Positions 26,037 to 36,130 of a stretch of 64,000 nt of DNA are shown here, one piece after another. The translations under genes and the position numbers were made by a program. The DNA is taken from positions 1,144,501 to 1,208,500 of the forward strand of contig NZ_VFPV01000002.1 in the NCBI RefSeq assembly GCF_006716905.1. The letters are read 5' to 3'. Origin of the DNA: Acidovorax temperans (GTDB lineage: Bacteria; Pseudomonadota; Gammaproteobacteria; Burkholderiales; Burkholderiaceae_C). Below the pieces are notes generated by a model that was not told the origin of the DNA, ran no database searches, and saw only the letters and a list, made by a program, of their open reading frames with translations. How positions within the stretch are numbered: the stretch's first letter is position 1; the number at the start of each line of letters is the position of its first letter.

Positions 26037-26094
26037 GTTGCTATTGAAAAGATAGCTGCCTGCGCTTGTATATCAAGCGCTAGAACCCATTTTT
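26037..26094 (+). repeat. Interspersed palindromic repeat, family A
   Basis: GGTTGCTATTGAAAAGATAG, then CTGCCTGCGCTTGTATATCA and AGCGCTAGAACCC. It lies between the DUF971 gene and ubiE; the palindrome may act as a transcript-end hairpin. Confidence 0.75.
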
Positions 26095-26175
26095 ATATCA
26101 ATTTTGCGACGGATGCCCCAGATGAGCACGGGGTTGTCGCTGTACGGCAGGTGCGCAGGCGCCTAGCATGACCCT

Positions 26176-26907
26176 ATGAGCACCACCCATTTTGGATTCC
26201 AGTCGGTAGACGAAAAAGAAAAAGCACAGCGCGTACGCGGCGTGTTTGACTCGGTCGCGTCCAAGTACGACGTGATGAACGACCTGATGTCCGGCGGCCT
26301 GCACCGCGCCTGGAAGGCCTACACCGTGATGGTGGCCAACCTGCGCGAAGGCAGCCAGGTGCTGGACATTGCAGGCGGCACGGGCGACCTTTCTCTGGCA
26401 TTTGCCAAAAAGGTGGGCACCACCGGGCGCGTGGTGCACACCGATATCAACGAAGCCATGCTGCGCACGGGGCGCAACCGGCTCATTGATGCTGGCGTGA
26501 TCTTGCCCACCCTGGTGTGCGACGCCGAACAGTTGCCTTTTCCCGACGCGCATTTCGATGTGGTGAGCGTGGCGTTTGGTTTGCGCAACATGACGCACAA
26601 GGACCGCGCGCTGACCGAAATGTGCCGTGTGCTCAAACCCGGCGGCAAACTGCTGGTGCTGGAATTCTCCAAAGTGGCCAAGCCGCTGGAGAAGGTTTAC
26701 GACTGGTATTCCTTCAAAATCCTGCCCCAGCTGGGCAAGATGGTGGCGGGCGATGACGCCAGCTACCGTTACCTGGCAGAGTCCATTCGGATGCACCCCG
26801 GTCAGGAAGAACTCAAATCCCTCATGCAACAAAGCGGCTTTGGGCATGTGGACTATCACAACATGACTGGCGGAGTAGTGGCTTTGCATGTTGGAATCAA
26901 GTGCTGA
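26176..26907 (+). CDS. ubiE: Ubiquinone/menaquinone C-methyltransferase UbiE
   Basis: 243-residue SAM-dependent methyltransferase that methylates the benzoquinol ring. SAM motif I is [13 protein letters not shown] (~64-76). The UbiE signatures [18 protein letters not shown] and [11 protein letters not shown] are intact. Length equals the family norm. It heads a run of same-strand genes (Tim44-like, ubiJ, ubiB) all likely tied to ubiquinone synthesis. Confidence 0.97.
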   Translation: MSTTHFGFQSVDEKEKAQRVRGVFDSVASKYDVMNDLMSGGLHRAWKAYTVMVANLREGSQVLDIAGGTGDLSLAFAKKVGTTGRVVHTDINEAMLRTGRNRLIDAGVILPTLVCDAEQLPFPDAHFDVVSVAFGLRNMTHKDRALTEMCRVLKPGGKLLVLEFSKVAKPLEKVYDWYSFKILPQLGKMVAGDDASYRYLAESIRMHPGQEELKSLMQQSGFGHVDYHNMTGGVVALHVGIKC

Positions 26908-26954
26908 GAGCAATGATTGCGCTCAACGCTGACGAATGACACAACGGAGATGAC

Positions 26955-27959
26955 ATGATGAAACTATGGTCTGTGGTTTTGGTCGCGCTGATGGCGGTGG
27001 TCCATGTGGACGCTGAAGCCAAGCGCATGGGTGGCGGTAAATCCGTTGGGCAGCAATCGAGCAACGTTACCCAGCGCGAATCCGCCGGAGGTGCTCCTTC
27101 GCAAGGTGGCGCCGCCACGAACAGCGCAGCCGCTGCCAAACCGGCAACGCCTGCTGCCGCTCCCGCCGCTGCTGCGCCCAAGCGCCCCTGGGGTGCCATG
27201 CTGGGTGGCTTGGCCGCTGGCCTGGGCCTGGCCTGGCTGGCCAGCTCGCTGGGCCTGGGCGCCGAGTTCGCTCAGTTCCTGTTGATTGCTCTGGTGGCCT
27301 TGGCCGTGGTGGCGGTCATCGGCATGGTGATGCGCGCTCGCCGCTCTGGCGCTGCCAACCAGTCGGGCGCTTCGCCTTTCGCCTTCCAGGGCGCTGGTGC
27401 TTCCAACCCTGCGGCAGCGCAGGCGCCTCACACCTATCGCCCTGAAAACGTCGGCAACGACGCATCGGCCCGTCCTTGGGAGCGCAGCAGTATGGCGTTT
27501 GACGCTTCGCGCCAAGCCCAGGGTTCGGGCGTGGTGATCGGTTCTGGCCTGGCAGGCTCGCAAAACTGGGGCATTCCAGCAGGCTTCGACGCCGAGGGCT
27601 TCGTGTCTGCCGCCAAGCGCAACTTCGTGACCTTGCAGGCCGCCTGGGATCGCTCGGACATCGCCACGCTGCGTTCCATGATGACCGACGGCATGCTCGA
27701 AGAAATCCGTGCACAGCTGGCCGAACGGGAGTCCCAACGGGGCGCTGAGCCCAACCACACCGACGTGGTGATGATCGAGGCGCAGCTGCTGGGCATTGAA
27801 GAGATGGACGATCGCTACATGGCCAGCGTGGAGTTCTCCGGCATGATCCGCGAAGAACTGTCTGCAGGCCCCAGCCCCTTCCGCGAGGTGTGGAACATGA
27901 CCAAGAGCAAGTCGGGTAACGGCGGTTGGCTGGTGGCAGGCGTGCAAGCCTTGCAGTAA
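26955..27959 (+). CDS. Tim44-like domain protein
   Basis: 334 residues. A signal peptide or first membrane segment (residues ~3-20) precedes an Ala/Pro-rich low-complexity stretch (~35-75). Two hydrophobic segments follow (~78-98 and ~100-117). The Tim44-like domain occupies ~200-330 (F-V-S-A-A-K-R-N-F-V-T-L-Q-A-A-W-D, M-D-D-R-Y-M-A-S-V-E-F-S-G-M-I-R-E). Membrane-bound bacterial Tim44-like proteins are of uncertain function; placement between ubiE and ubiJ is conserved in this family. CGGAGATGAC before the ATG supports the start (ATG ATG doublet). Confidence 0.85.
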   Translation: MMKLWSVVLVALMAVVHVDAEAKRMGGGKSVGQQSSNVTQRESAGGAPSQGGAATNSAAAAKPATPAAAPAAAAPKRPWGAMLGGLAAGLGLAWLASSLGLGAEFAQFLLIALVALAVVAVIGMVMRARRSGAANQSGASPFAFQGAGASNPAAAQAPHTYRPENVGNDASARPWERSSMAFDASRQAQGSGVVIGSGLAGSQNWGIPAGFDAEGFVSAAKRNFVTLQAAWDRSDIATLRSMMTDGMLEEIRAQLAERESQRGAEPNHTDVVMIEAQLLGIEEMDDRYMASVEFSGMIREELSAGPSPFREVWNMTKSKSGNGGWLVAGVQALQ

Positions 27960-28000
27960 ATACCGAAGGGCTTTCCCAGTTCAGGGAATAATCGGGGACT

Positions 28001-28576
28001 ATGGCAACACAGTCCCCTTTTTCATTTCTGGACAGCATTTTTGATCGCGTCACCTCTGGGCCGCAGCCGCCTCAATGGCTTGTCCATGAAGTGCACCAGC
28101 GCGCCGTGCTGTTCATCAACCATGTCTTGATGCAAGAGCCCGAGGCCATGGAGCGCATGCGCCGCCAAAAAGGCCGCGTTGCCCTGGTGCAATGGCGCGC
28201 CTATTCGATGGCGCTGCTGGTGACTCCTGCGGGCCTGTTCAACGTGGCGCCCGAAGGCGTTTCGCCCGACTTGCGCCTGGAGGTGACCGAGCTGTCGCCC
28301 CTGGCCCTGGCGCAGAGTGCCTTGCGTGGTGACAAGCCCGCCATTCGCATCGAGGGCGATGTGCAGTTGGCGGCAGAGATCAACTGGCTGGTAGACCATG
28401 TCCGCTGGGATGTGGAAGAAGATCTGGCCCGCTTGATGGGTGACGCACCTGCGCACCAGGTGGCCCAGGTGGCCCGCCGCGCAGCGCAGGCCCTGCGGCA
28501 GTTTGTGGGCGCGCGCATGCCCACCGGCAGCGTGGTTCCTGCGCCTGTGACCAGCACGGAGCGGACGGCGGCATGA
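28001..28576 (+). CDS. ubiJ: Ubiquinone biosynthesis accessory factor UbiJ
   Basis: 191 residues with an SCP2-like lipid-binding fold at ~40-115 (R-L-E-V-T-E-L-S and [18 protein letters not shown]) and a helical tail that includes [15 protein letters not shown]. UbiJ binds hydrophobic ubiquinone intermediates in the soluble Ubi complex. It overlaps ubiB by 4 nt (ATGA), and the ubiE-ubiJ-ubiB order matches that of other proteobacteria. Confidence 0.9.
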   Translation: MATQSPFSFLDSIFDRVTSGPQPPQWLVHEVHQRAVLFINHVLMQEPEAMERMRRQKGRVALVQWRAYSMALLVTPAGLFNVAPEGVSPDLRLEVTELSPLALAQSALRGDKPAIRIEGDVQLAAEINWLVDHVRWDVEEDLARLMGDAPAHQVAQVARRAAQALRQFVGARMPTGSVVPAPVTSTERTAA

Positions 28577-30138
28577 AGCGCTTTTTGCGCGGCTGCACCA
28601 TTCTGTGGGTGGTGTTCCGATATGGGCTGGATGCCCTGGTGCTGGACAGCTTTCAAAAGCCCTGGTTGCGCACGTTCTCTCGCATCCTGTCCGTCGGGCG
28701 CAATCTGGACGCCCCGCGGGGCCAGCGCTTGCGCGAGGCGCTGGAGCAGTTGGGCCCGATCTTCGTGAAGTTTGGCCAGGTGCTGTCCACGCGTCGCGAC
28801 CTGTTGCCGCCCGACATCGCCAACGAACTGGCGCTTCTGCAAGACCGCGTACCGCCTTTCGACCCTGGTGTGGCCATTGCCACCATCGAGCGCGCCTTTC
28901 AGAAGCCGGTGGATTCGGTATTTCTGTCGTTTGAGCGCACGCCGGTCGCCAGTGCATCCATTGCCCAGGTGCACTTCGCCACCCTGCTCGACAGGGACGG
29001 TGTGGAGCGTGAAGTCGCAGTGAAGGTCTTGCGGCCGGGCATGCTGCCCGTGATTGAAAAAGACCTGAGCCTCATGCGCATGATGGCCGGTTGGGTGGAG
29101 AGCCTGTCGGCCGACGGCAAGCGTCTCAAGCCCCGTGAGGTGGTGGCCGAGTTTGACAATTACCTGCACGATGAACTGGACCTGATCCGCGAAGCATCGA
29201 ATGCTGCGCAGCTGCGCCGCAACATGGATGGCCTCGATCTGGTGCTCATTCCCGAGATTTTTTGGGACTTTTGCCGCCCCGAGGTGATGGTCATGCAGCG
29301 CATGACCGGCGTGCCGATCAGCCAGGTTGAGCGTCTGAAGGATGCTGGCGTAGACATCCCCAAGTTGGCCCGTGATGGCGTCACCATATTCTTCACCCAG
29401 GTGTTTCGCGATGGTTTTTTCCATGCCGATATGCATCCGGGCAACATCCAGGTCAGCCTGGAGCCTGAAACCTTCGGGCGCTACATCTCACTGGACTTCG
29501 GTATCGTGGGCACCCTCACCGAGTCTGACAAAGAGTATCTGGCGCAGAACTTCGTGGCGTTTTTCCGCCGCGATTACAAGCGGGTGGCCGAGTTGCACAT
29601 CGAAAGCGGCTGGGTGCCGCCTGAAACCCGCGTCAACGACCTGGAGTCGGCTATCCGTGCGGTGTGCGAGCCGTACTTTGATCGTCCACTCAAAGAAATC
29701 TCTCTGGGCATGGTGCTGATGCGCCTATTCCAGACCTCCAGGCGCTTCAATGTCGAGATCCAGCCCCAACTGGTGTTGCTGCAAAAAACCCTGCTCAACA
29801 TCGAAGGCCTGGGCCGCGAGCTGGATCCGGACCTGGACCTGTGGAGCACAGCCAAGCCCTTCCTCGAAAAATGGATGCTGGAGCAGATGGGCCCGCAGCG
29901 CTTTTGGCGTGAGTTGCGCGCCGAGGCGCCACATTACGCCAAGCTGCTGCCAGAGCTGCCGCGCCTGCTCTATGACGCGCTGCGTCAGCGGCCTGCGGAC
30001 CAGCAACATCTGATCAAGGACCTGCTGGAAACCCAGAAGCGCACCAATCGGTTGCTGCAGTCCATCCTTTACGGCGGTGCTGGGTTTGTGCTGGGCTTGC
30101 TGGCCATGCAGCTATTCATACGGATCCGGGTTTTCTGA
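28573..30138 (+). CDS. ubiB: UbiB atypical kinase/ATPase for ubiquinone synthesis
   Basis: 521 residues. The ABC1/UbiB kinase-like core holds K-x-G-Q ([11 protein letters not shown]), the Ala-rich loop segment ([11 protein letters not shown]), the V-A-V-K-V-L-R-P-G lysine, H-A-D-M-H-P-G-N and L-D-F-G-I-V-G. Two C-terminal transmembrane helices (~497-517) anchor it in the inner membrane. Start overlaps the ubiJ stop. Family length and motifs are complete. Confidence 0.97.
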   Translation: MKRFLRGCTILWVVFRYGLDALVLDSFQKPWLRTFSRILSVGRNLDAPRGQRLREALEQLGPIFVKFGQVLSTRRDLLPPDIANELALLQDRVPPFDPGVAIATIERAFQKPVDSVFLSFERTPVASASIAQVHFATLLDRDGVEREVAVKVLRPGMLPVIEKDLSLMRMMAGWVESLSADGKRLKPREVVAEFDNYLHDELDLIREASNAAQLRRNMDGLDLVLIPEIFWDFCRPEVMVMQRMTGVPISQVERLKDAGVDIPKLARDGVTIFFTQVFRDGFFHADMHPGNIQVSLEPETFGRYISLDFGIVGTLTESDKEYLAQNFVAFFRRDYKRVAELHIESGWVPPETRVNDLESAIRAVCEPYFDRPLKEISLGMVLMRLFQTSRRFNVEIQPQLVLLQKTLLNIEGLGRELDPDLDLWSTAKPFLEKWMLEQMGPQRFWRELRAEAPHYAKLLPELPRLLYDALRQRPADQQHLIKDLLETQKRTNRLLQSILYGGAGFVLGLLAMQLFIRIRVF

Positions 30139-30283
30139 GGCGCGAAACTTGCCCTCATAATCCGCACCGACTTTTGTCACACATTTGAAAAGGGGGTTGA
30201 GCCCCTTGCTTTCCCTGGTGCAGTAGCGCGGCTCGCTGCGCGCCCTGTTTTTTCGCAACCCCCTTGGAGCTCCGGAGCAGCCC

Positions 30284-31735
30284 ATGCTGTTGTCATTCAT
30301 TGTTCTGTATCTGCTGGCCTCGATTGGTGTGGGGCTTTACGCCGCAACCCGCGTGCACAACACGGCGGACTATGCAGTGGCTGGGCGCAGTCTGCCCCTG
30401 GCTGTGGTGATTGCCACCACGTTTGCGACCTGGTTCGGTTCAGAGACGGTGCTTGGGGTCTCTGCCCGCTTCATTGATGGAAATCTTGGCGCCGTGGTTG
30501 AGGATCCCTTCGGGGCGTCGATGTGCCTGGTGCTGGTCGGCCTTTTCTTTGCCTACAAGCTCTACCAGAAGAACCTGATCACGCTGGGCGATTACTACCG
30601 CCAGCGCTATGGGCGGGTGATTGAGGTGTCCTGTTCGGCCATCATCATGTTCAGCTACCTGGGCTGGGTGGCTGCCCAGATCACGGCCCTGGGCCTGGTG
30701 TTCAATCTGCTCACCCAAGGGGCTGTATCGGTCACCATGGGCATGGTCATTGGCACGCTGGTGGTGCTGATTTACACCTTGTACGGCGGCATGTGGTCTG
30801 TGGCCATGACCGATTTCGTGCAGATGATCGTGATTGGCGTGGGCTTGCTGGCGATTGCCTGGTTTGCTGCCGACCTGGCAGGCGGTGCAGGCAAGGTGGT
30901 GGAATACGCCGCACGCGAGGGCAAGTTCCAGTTCTTCCCCAGCGGCGGAGTCAAAGAATGGACGTTCTTTATCGCTGCCGCTATCACGATGATGCTGGGC
31001 TCTATTCCCCAGCAGGACGTTTTTCAGCGTGTAATGTCTTCCAACAGCCCTGCCACAGCGCGCAAGGGCCCTGTCATCGGCGGTGTGCTGTACCTGCTGT
31101 TTGCCTTCATTCCCATGTTTGTCGTGACGGCCGCCGTGCTGGTGATGCCAGAAACTGCTCAGACTCTGCTCAAGGAAGATCCGCAGAAAGTGCTCCCGAC
31201 CTTGGTGATGGAGCACATGCCGATCATGTTGCAGGTGGCTTTCTTTGGTGCGCTGCTCTCGGCCATCATGTCCACGGCCTCTGCCACCTTGCTGGCGCCC
31301 TCCACGACGTTTGTCGAGAACATCCTGCACAACCTGCGTCCCGGCATGACAGACCAGCAGACCCTCAAGGCCATGCGAATCTCTGTGCTGGTGTTCACGG
31401 CCTGCGTGCTGACCTACGCCATCACCATGCAGGGCACCTCGATCTATGAACTGGTGTCTGGCGCCTACCAGGTGCCGTTGGTGGGTGCGTTTGTGCCTCT
31501 GGTGTTTGGCTTGTACTGGAAACGTGCCACCACCCAGGGCGCATTGCTCGCGGTGACCATGGGCTTGGGAGTCTGGTTGCTGTTTGTGGCCAGCCCCATG
31601 CTCTCGGAGGCCTTCCCGCAGCAACTCGCTGGGGTGCTGGCTGCACTGGTGGGTATGCTGGGCGGCTCGCTGGCGCCACAGTGGATTGACGATCACAAGG
31701 GCCACGTTACTCACTACGAAGGCAGCGCCTGTTAA
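30284..31735 (+). CDS. Sodium:solute symporter family transporter
   Basis: 483-residue inner-membrane protein with about 13 hydrophobic segments and the SSS-family features: A-D-Y-A-V-A-G-R-S-L-P near the N-terminus, F-A-T-W-F-G-S-E-T-V-L-G in TM2 and S-A-I-M-S-T-A-S-A-T-L-L-A around the Na2 site in TM8. It imports an organic solute with Na+; proline, pantothenate or a carboxylate are all possible and I cannot choose. GGAG before ATG 30284. It stands alone with its own 145-bp leader. Confidence 0.88.
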   Translation: MLLSFIVLYLLASIGVGLYAATRVHNTADYAVAGRSLPLAVVIATTFATWFGSETVLGVSARFIDGNLGAVVEDPFGASMCLVLVGLFFAYKLYQKNLITLGDYYRQRYGRVIEVSCSAIIMFSYLGWVAAQITALGLVFNLLTQGAVSVTMGMVIGTLVVLIYTLYGGMWSVAMTDFVQMIVIGVGLLAIAWFAADLAGGAGKVVEYAAREGKFQFFPSGGVKEWTFFIAAAITMMLGSIPQQDVFQRVMSSNSPATARKGPVIGGVLYLLFAFIPMFVVTAAVLVMPETAQTLLKEDPQKVLPTLVMEHMPIMLQVAFFGALLSAIMSTASATLLAPSTTFVENILHNLRPGMTDQQTLKAMRISVLVFTACVLTYAITMQGTSIYELVSGAYQVPLVGAFVPLVFGLYWKRATTQGALLAVTMGLGVWLLFVASPMLSEAFPQQLAGVLAALVGMLGGSLAPQWIDDHKGHVTHYEGSAC

Positions 31736-31766
31736 CTACCCCGTCTCTGCGCTCATGGCGCAGGGG

Positions 31767-31793
31767 TTGATAGGTGGATGGGCCGCCTATAAT
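31767..31793 (+). promoter_or_regulatory. Sigma70-type promoter for fmdB-DUF502-aspS
   Basis: TTGATA (31767-31772), 15-bp spacer, perfect TATAAT (31788-31793). A start near 31800 would give a ~27-nt leader before the FmdB ATG. The spacer is short, so strength is uncertain. Confidence 0.55.
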
Positions 31794-31826
31794 TGAGGGC
31801 TTTGCACTTTCCCTCAACACACTGAC

Positions 31827-32132
31827 ATGCCTATTTACGCCTACAAATGCGGCACCTGCGGCCATGCCAAGGATGTGCTGCAAAAAATCTCCGACGCCCC
31901 GCTCACCACATGCCCCGCCTGCGGTGCAGAGGCTTTCTCCAAGCAGGTGACTGCGGCGGGCTTCCAGCTCAAGGGTTCCGGCTGGTACGTCACCGATTTC
32001 CGTGGCGGCAGCGGGGGTAGCTCCGCTCCAGCCACCGAAGCCAAGTCTGAATCTGCTGCGCCTGCCGCTGCACCGGCTGCGGCCCCCGCGCCAGCAGCCC
32101 CCAGCAGCACGCCATCGTCTTCTTCTACCTGA
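31827..32132 (+). CDS. FmdB-family zinc ribbon protein
   Basis: 101 residues. M-P-I-Y-A-Y-K-C-G-T-C-G-H begins a zinc ribbon with two C-x2-C knuckles (8/11 and 35/38), followed by the family's K-Q-V-T-A-A-G-F-Q-L-K-G-S-G-W-Y-V-T-D-F and a disordered Ala/Pro/Ser tail (~75-101). FmdB proteins are putative regulators with no firm role. It starts an operon with DUF502 (9-bp gap) and aspS. Confidence 0.9.
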   Translation: MPIYAYKCGTCGHAKDVLQKISDAPLTTCPACGAEAFSKQVTAAGFQLKGSGWYVTDFRGGSGGSSAPATEAKSESAAPAAAPAAAPAPAAPSSTPSSSST

Positions 32133-32141
32133 CAGGCTGTA

Positions 32142-32762
32142 ATGTCCGCTTTGCGCAAATGGCTGTTCACGGGTTTGCTGGTCATCGTGCCCGGCGTCAT
32201 CACCGCCTGGGTGTTGAACTGGATTGTGAGCACGCTGGACCAGACCTTGCAAATCCTGCCGGGCGCATGGCACCCCGACAAGTTGCTGGGTATCCATATC
32301 CCCGGCTTCGGGGTGCTTCTCACCCTGCTCATCTTGCTGGTGGTGGGCGCCGTGGCCAGCAATTTTGCGGGTCGCAAGCTGGTGCAGTGGGGCGATGCCC
32401 TGGTACACCGCATCCCTGTGGTGCGTTCCATCTACTCCAGCGTCAAGCAGGTTTCCGATACCTTGTTTTCTGAAAGCGGCAACGCTTTCCGTACCGCGGT
32501 GCTGGTGCAGTGGCCGCGTGAGGGGGTCTGGACTGTGGCGTTCGTCACCGGGGCCCCGAACGGCGAAATTGCCGCGTATCTGCGGGATGAGTTTGTGAGC
32601 GTGTACGTGCCAACGACGCCCAACCCCACGGGCGGGTATTTTGTGATGGTGCGCAAAAGCGATTGCGTCGAGCTCGACATGAGCGTGGACGCGGCGCTGA
32701 AATACATCGTCTCGATGGGGGTGGTGGCTCCTGCCGACCCGACCCAGTTACCTCTCAAGTAA
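32142..32762 (+). CDS. DUF502 membrane protein
   Basis: 206 residues. Two transmembrane helices (~8-28, with G-L-L-V-I-V-P-G-V-I-T-A-W, and ~57-78) are followed by a soluble domain containing P-V-V-R-S-I-Y-S-S-V-K-Q-V and the conserved T-P-N-P-T-G-G-Y-F. This is the DUF502 family, function unknown, regularly found between fmdB and aspS in betaproteobacteria. Gap to aspS is 45 bp. Confidence 0.9.
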   Translation: MSALRKWLFTGLLVIVPGVITAWVLNWIVSTLDQTLQILPGAWHPDKLLGIHIPGFGVLLTLLILLVVGAVASNFAGRKLVQWGDALVHRIPVVRSIYSSVKQVSDTLFSESGNAFRTAVLVQWPREGVWTVAFVTGAPNGEIAAYLRDEFVSVYVPTTPNPTGGYFVMVRKSDCVELDMSVDAALKYIVSMGVVAPADPTQLPLK

Positions 32763-32807
32763 TTTTCTTTTCATTCATTGCGCCACAGCGGCGCCGGAAG
32801 TAATGCC

Positions 32808-34622
32808 ATGGCCATGCGCTCTCACTATTGCGGTCTTGTGACCGAAGCCCTGATGGGCCAAACCGTGACCCTGTCGGGTTGGGTGAATCGCCGCCGTGAC
32901 CACGGCGGTGTGATCTTCATCGACCTGCGTGACCGCGAAGGCTACGTGCAGGTGGTGTGCGACCCTGATCGCGCCGAGATGTTCAAGACCGCCGAAGGCG
33001 TGCGCAACGAGTTCTGCGTGCAGGTCAAGGGCCTGGTGCGTGCCCGCCCTGAGGGCACCACCAACGACAGCCTCAAGAGCGGCAAGATCGAAGTGCTGTG
33101 CCACGAGCTGAATGTGCTCAACCCCTCGGTTACGCCTCCCTTCCAGATGGATGACGACAACCTGTCGGAAACCACACGCCTGACCCATCGCGTGATGGAC
33201 CTGCGCCGCCCGCACATGCAGCGCAACATGATGCTGCGCTACAAGACGGCCATCCAGGTGCGCAACTTCCTGGACAAGGAAGGCTTCATCGACATCGAAA
33301 CCCCCATGCTGGGCAAGAGCACGCCCGAAGGCGCGCGTGACTACCTGGTGCCCAGCCGCGTGCATGACGGCCAGTTCTTCGCGCTGCCCCAGTCGCCCCA
33401 GCTCTACAAGCAGATGCTGATGGTGGCTGGCTACGACCGCTACTACCAGATCACCAAGTGCTTCCGCGACGAAGACCTGCGCGCTGACCGCCAGCCCGAG
33501 TTCACGCAGATCGACTGCGAAACCTCGTTCCTGGACGAAGAAGAAATCCGCGCCATCTTCCAGCGCATGATCACCGAGGTGTTCCAGACCCAACTGGGTG
33601 TGGACCTGGGTGAGTTCCCGATCATGACGTATCAGGAAGCCGCTCACCGTTTTGGCTCCGACAAGCCTGATCTGCGCGTGAAGCTCGAATTCACCGAGCT
33701 GACCGATGTGATGAAGGACGTGGACTTCAAGGTGTTCTCTGGCGCCGCGAACATGAAGGGTGGCCGCGTGGTGGCCCTGCGCGTGCCCGGTGGCTCTGCC
33801 GAAAACGGCGGCATCAGCCGTGGCGAGATCGATGCCTACACCGAGTTCGTCAAGATCTACGGTGCCAAGGGTCTGGCTTACATCCGTGTCAATGAACTGG
33901 CCAAGGGCCGTGACGGCTTGCAGTCGCCCATCGTGAAGAACATTCACGACGCTGCGCTGGCCGAAGTGCTCAAGCGCTCTGGCGCGCAGGATGGCGACTT
34001 GCTGTTCTTCGGTGCCGACAAGGAGAAGATCGTCAACGACGCCATCGGTGCACTGCGCATCAAGATCGGCCATAGCGAATTCGGCAAGAAGAATGGCCTG
34101 TTCGAAAACCGTTGGGCTCCCCTGTGGGTGGTGGACTTCCCCATGTTCGAGCACGATGAGGAAGAAGACCGCTGGACGGCTGTGCACCACCCTTTCACCA
34201 GCCCCAAGGATGGCCACGAGGACCTCATGGACACCGACCCAGGCAAGTGCCTTGCCAAGGCCTACGACATGGTGCTCAACGGCTGGGAGCTGGGCGGCGG
34301 CTCGGTGCGTATCCACCGTGCTGATGTGCAAAGCAAGGTGTTCACAGCACTCAAGATCACGCCTGAAGACGCGCAGGCCAAGTTTGGCTACCTGCTCGAC
34401 GCCCTGCAGTACGGCGCGCCTCCACACGGTGGGCTGGCCTTTGGCTTGGACCGCCTCATCACGCTGATGACAGGTGCCGAATCGATCCGCGACGTGATCG
34501 CCTTCCCCAAGACCCAGCGTGCCCAGGACCTGTTGACCCAGGCCCCCTCGCCAGTGGACGAGAAGCAACTGCGCGAGCTGCACATTCGTTTGCGCAACCC
34601 AGACGCTGTCAAAGCCAACTGA
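32808..34622 (+). CDS. aspS: Aspartyl-tRNA synthetase
   Basis: 604-residue class II synthetase of the bacterial type: N-terminal OB fold ([12 protein letters not shown]), catalytic core with motif 1 region ([13 protein letters not shown]), motif 2 ([18 protein letters not shown]), an inserted GAD domain, and motif 3 (G-L-A-F-G-L-D-R). ATG 32808 has GGAAG 7 bp upstream and gives the standard M-x-M-R-S-H-Y-C-G start. Whether it also charges tRNA-Asn cannot be told here. Confidence 0.97.
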   Translation: MAMRSHYCGLVTEALMGQTVTLSGWVNRRRDHGGVIFIDLRDREGYVQVVCDPDRAEMFKTAEGVRNEFCVQVKGLVRARPEGTTNDSLKSGKIEVLCHELNVLNPSVTPPFQMDDDNLSETTRLTHRVMDLRRPHMQRNMMLRYKTAIQVRNFLDKEGFIDIETPMLGKSTPEGARDYLVPSRVHDGQFFALPQSPQLYKQMLMVAGYDRYYQITKCFRDEDLRADRQPEFTQIDCETSFLDEEEIRAIFQRMITEVFQTQLGVDLGEFPIMTYQEAAHRFGSDKPDLRVKLEFTELTDVMKDVDFKVFSGAANMKGGRVVALRVPGGSAENGGISRGEIDAYTEFVKIYGAKGLAYIRVNELAKGRDGLQSPIVKNIHDAALAEVLKRSGAQDGDLLFFGADKEKIVNDAIGALRIKIGHSEFGKKNGLFENRWAPLWVVDFPMFEHDEEEDRWTAVHHPFTSPKDGHEDLMDTDPGKCLAKAYDMVLNGWELGGGSVRIHRADVQSKVFTALKITPEDAQAKFGYLLDALQYGAPPHGGLAFGLDRLITLMTGAESIRDVIAFPKTQRAQDLLTQAPSPVDEKQLRELHIRLRNPDAVKAN

Positions 34623-34662
34623 TCGGGCGCAAAGTACCCCCTGTTGCATGATGTAGCAGGAG

Positions 34663-34700
34663 CCAAAGCGGCACAGACTTCAGGTCTGGGCCGCTTTTTT
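34663..34700 (+). terminator. Rho-independent terminator of the aspS operon
   Basis: AAAGCGGC (from 34665) pairs with GCCGCTTT after a loop containing CAGACTTCAGGTCTG, itself a small hairpin, followed by a T-run ending near 34700. It lies 42 bp after the aspS stop. Confidence 0.8.
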
Positions 34701-34734
34701 GTTGGAGCGTTCAAAAGAATACAGGGAGTAAAAA

Positions 34735-35559
34735 ATGAAGAATTCTGTGTATGGCACACCCCCAAGACTGAGTGCTGTGGCTTTGCTGGTGGCGGCCTTG
34801 GTGGTAGCGGGTTGCGGTGAGAAAAAGACCGAGTTGGGGGAAGGTGGCTCGGTCGTCTCCGGCTCTGCCGGCCCTGCCGGGGCGCAAGGTGCCGATAAAT
34901 CCCTCACCCGGTGCGACGCTCCGGTGGCCACGCTGGCGCTGGCAGAGAACCCGAACGGCTATACCGTCTCCAGCGCCTACCACCTGCCTGCGTCTCCAGT
35001 GCCGCTGATTCGACTGATAGCCCAGCAAAGCGGTTGTTTTCGGGTGGTAGACCGATCTGCTGGGTTGCGTGCCACCGTCCGAGAGCAAGAACTCAAGGAG
35101 GCCGGGGTGCTGCGGCAGAAATCTACGGTGGCCAAGGGGCAGGGTTATGAGGCGCAGTACACCCTGGTGCCCAGCCTCACCTTCAGCGAGCAAGATGCCG
35201 GGCGCAGCATTGCGGGGGTGATTGCGATGATTCCTGTACTGCGTGACATCGCGGGGCTGATTGGCTTGGCGGAGCAGGTCAAGCTCAAGGAGGCGCAAAC
35301 CGCGCTGCTGTTGACCGACAATGAAACCACCGAGCAGGTGGCGGCCGCTACCGGCTCGGCACGCACCACCGACCTGGGCGCTGCTGGCGCATTGTTTGGG
35401 CGCCTGGGCGGTGGAGCGGGTGCGGGCTGGAGCAATACCAACGAGGGTAAAGTGATTGCCGCGGCCTTTCTTGATGCCCACAACAAGCTGGTAGCCCAGG
35501 TGCGCATGTTGCAGGCGAAGGGGCTTCCACCGCCCGTGGCCACTCAACGTCGGCCCTGA
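34735..35559 (+). CDS. CsgG/HfaB-like lipoprotein
   Basis: 274 residues. A lipoprotein signal ends in L-V-V-A-G-C (Cys ~26). The segment I-R-L-I-A-Q-Q-S-G-C-F-R-V-V-D-R with downstream E-Q-E-L and Y-T-L-V-P-S-L-T-F resembles the CsgG/HfaB fold of outer-membrane secretion channels and anchors. A hydrophobic stretch (I-A-G-V-I-A-M-I-P-V-L) and a Gly-rich loop (G-R-L-G-G-G-A-G-A-G) could be the membrane hairpin. No curli or holdfast genes are adjacent, so its substrate is unknown. The family call is by motif resemblance only. Confidence 0.6.
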   Translation: MKNSVYGTPPRLSAVALLVAALVVAGCGEKKTELGEGGSVVSGSAGPAGAQGADKSLTRCDAPVATLALAENPNGYTVSSAYHLPASPVPLIRLIAQQSGCFRVVDRSAGLRATVREQELKEAGVLRQKSTVAKGQGYEAQYTLVPSLTFSEQDAGRSIAGVIAMIPVLRDIAGLIGLAEQVKLKEAQTALLLTDNETTEQVAAATGSARTTDLGAAGALFGRLGGGAGAGWSNTNEGKVIAAAFLDAHNKLVAQVRMLQAKGLPPPVATQRRP

Positions 35560-35592
35560 GGCGGGGCCTCCTTCTTTCTTCACGTGGGAGCG

Positions 35593-36087
35593 ATGGCGCG
35601 GTTACACATGGTTCACAAGCCTTACAAGATTCCGGAGTCGGTGCTGGTGGTCATCCACACGCCCGCGCTGGAGGTGTTGTTGATCCAGCGTGCGGACACG
35701 GCGCAGGGGGTGGAGCATTGGCAATCGGTCACGGGTAGCAAAGACCACTGGGGTGAGCCGTGGGACGTCACGGCTGCCCGTGAGGTGCAGGAAGAAACCG
35801 GAATTGATGTGCAGGCGCCCGGTTGCAGGCTCACGGATTGGGGGCTGGAGAACCATTACGACATCTGGCCACAGTGGCGCCACCGCTATGCGCCTGACGT
35901 GTCGCGCAACCGCGAGCGGGTGTTTGGCTTGCGCGTCCCTGCTGCGGTGCCTGTGGTGCTCAATCCACGCGAACACGTGCGCTTTCAGTGGCTGCCTTGG
36001 CTCGATGCTGCCGACCTGTGTTTTTCTGCTTCCAATGCCGAAGCCTGCCTCTGGTTGCCGCGTTTGTCGGTGGTGGATGTAGGCTAA
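35593..36087 (+). CDS. nudB: Dihydroneopterin triphosphate diphosphatase (NudB)
   Basis: 164-residue Nudix hydrolase removing pyrophosphate from dihydroneopterin triphosphate in folate synthesis, the step after FolE (folE is 4 kb away). The Nudix box is E-P-W-D-V-T-A-A-R-E-V-Q-E-E-T-G-I with the NudB-style S-V-T-G-S-K-D before it. K-I-P-E-S-V-L-V-V-I-H-T near the N-terminus is typical. The start is uncertain: GTG 35584, ATG 35593 or ATG 35608 are all possible. Confidence 0.85.
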   Translation: MARLHMVHKPYKIPESVLVVIHTPALEVLLIQRADTAQGVEHWQSVTGSKDHWGEPWDVTAAREVQEETGIDVQAPGCRLTDWGLENHYDIWPQWRHRYAPDVSRNRERVFGLRVPAAVPVVLNPREHVRFQWLPWLDAADLCFSASNAEACLWLPRLSVVDVG

Positions 36088-36130
36088 CTTCTCTGGCTAC
36101 AACCAGCGATTCCTTGTAGGAACCGCTGTG

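Noticed and set aside
30187-30214. AAGGGG/CCCCTT hairpin after ubiB considered as a terminator
   Set aside because: Stem is short and the following bases (GCTTTCCC) lack a proper T-run; not strong enough to list.
32775-34649. 624-codon minus frame across aspS
   Set aside because: Same effect of third-position GC bias; full-length AspRS explains the region.
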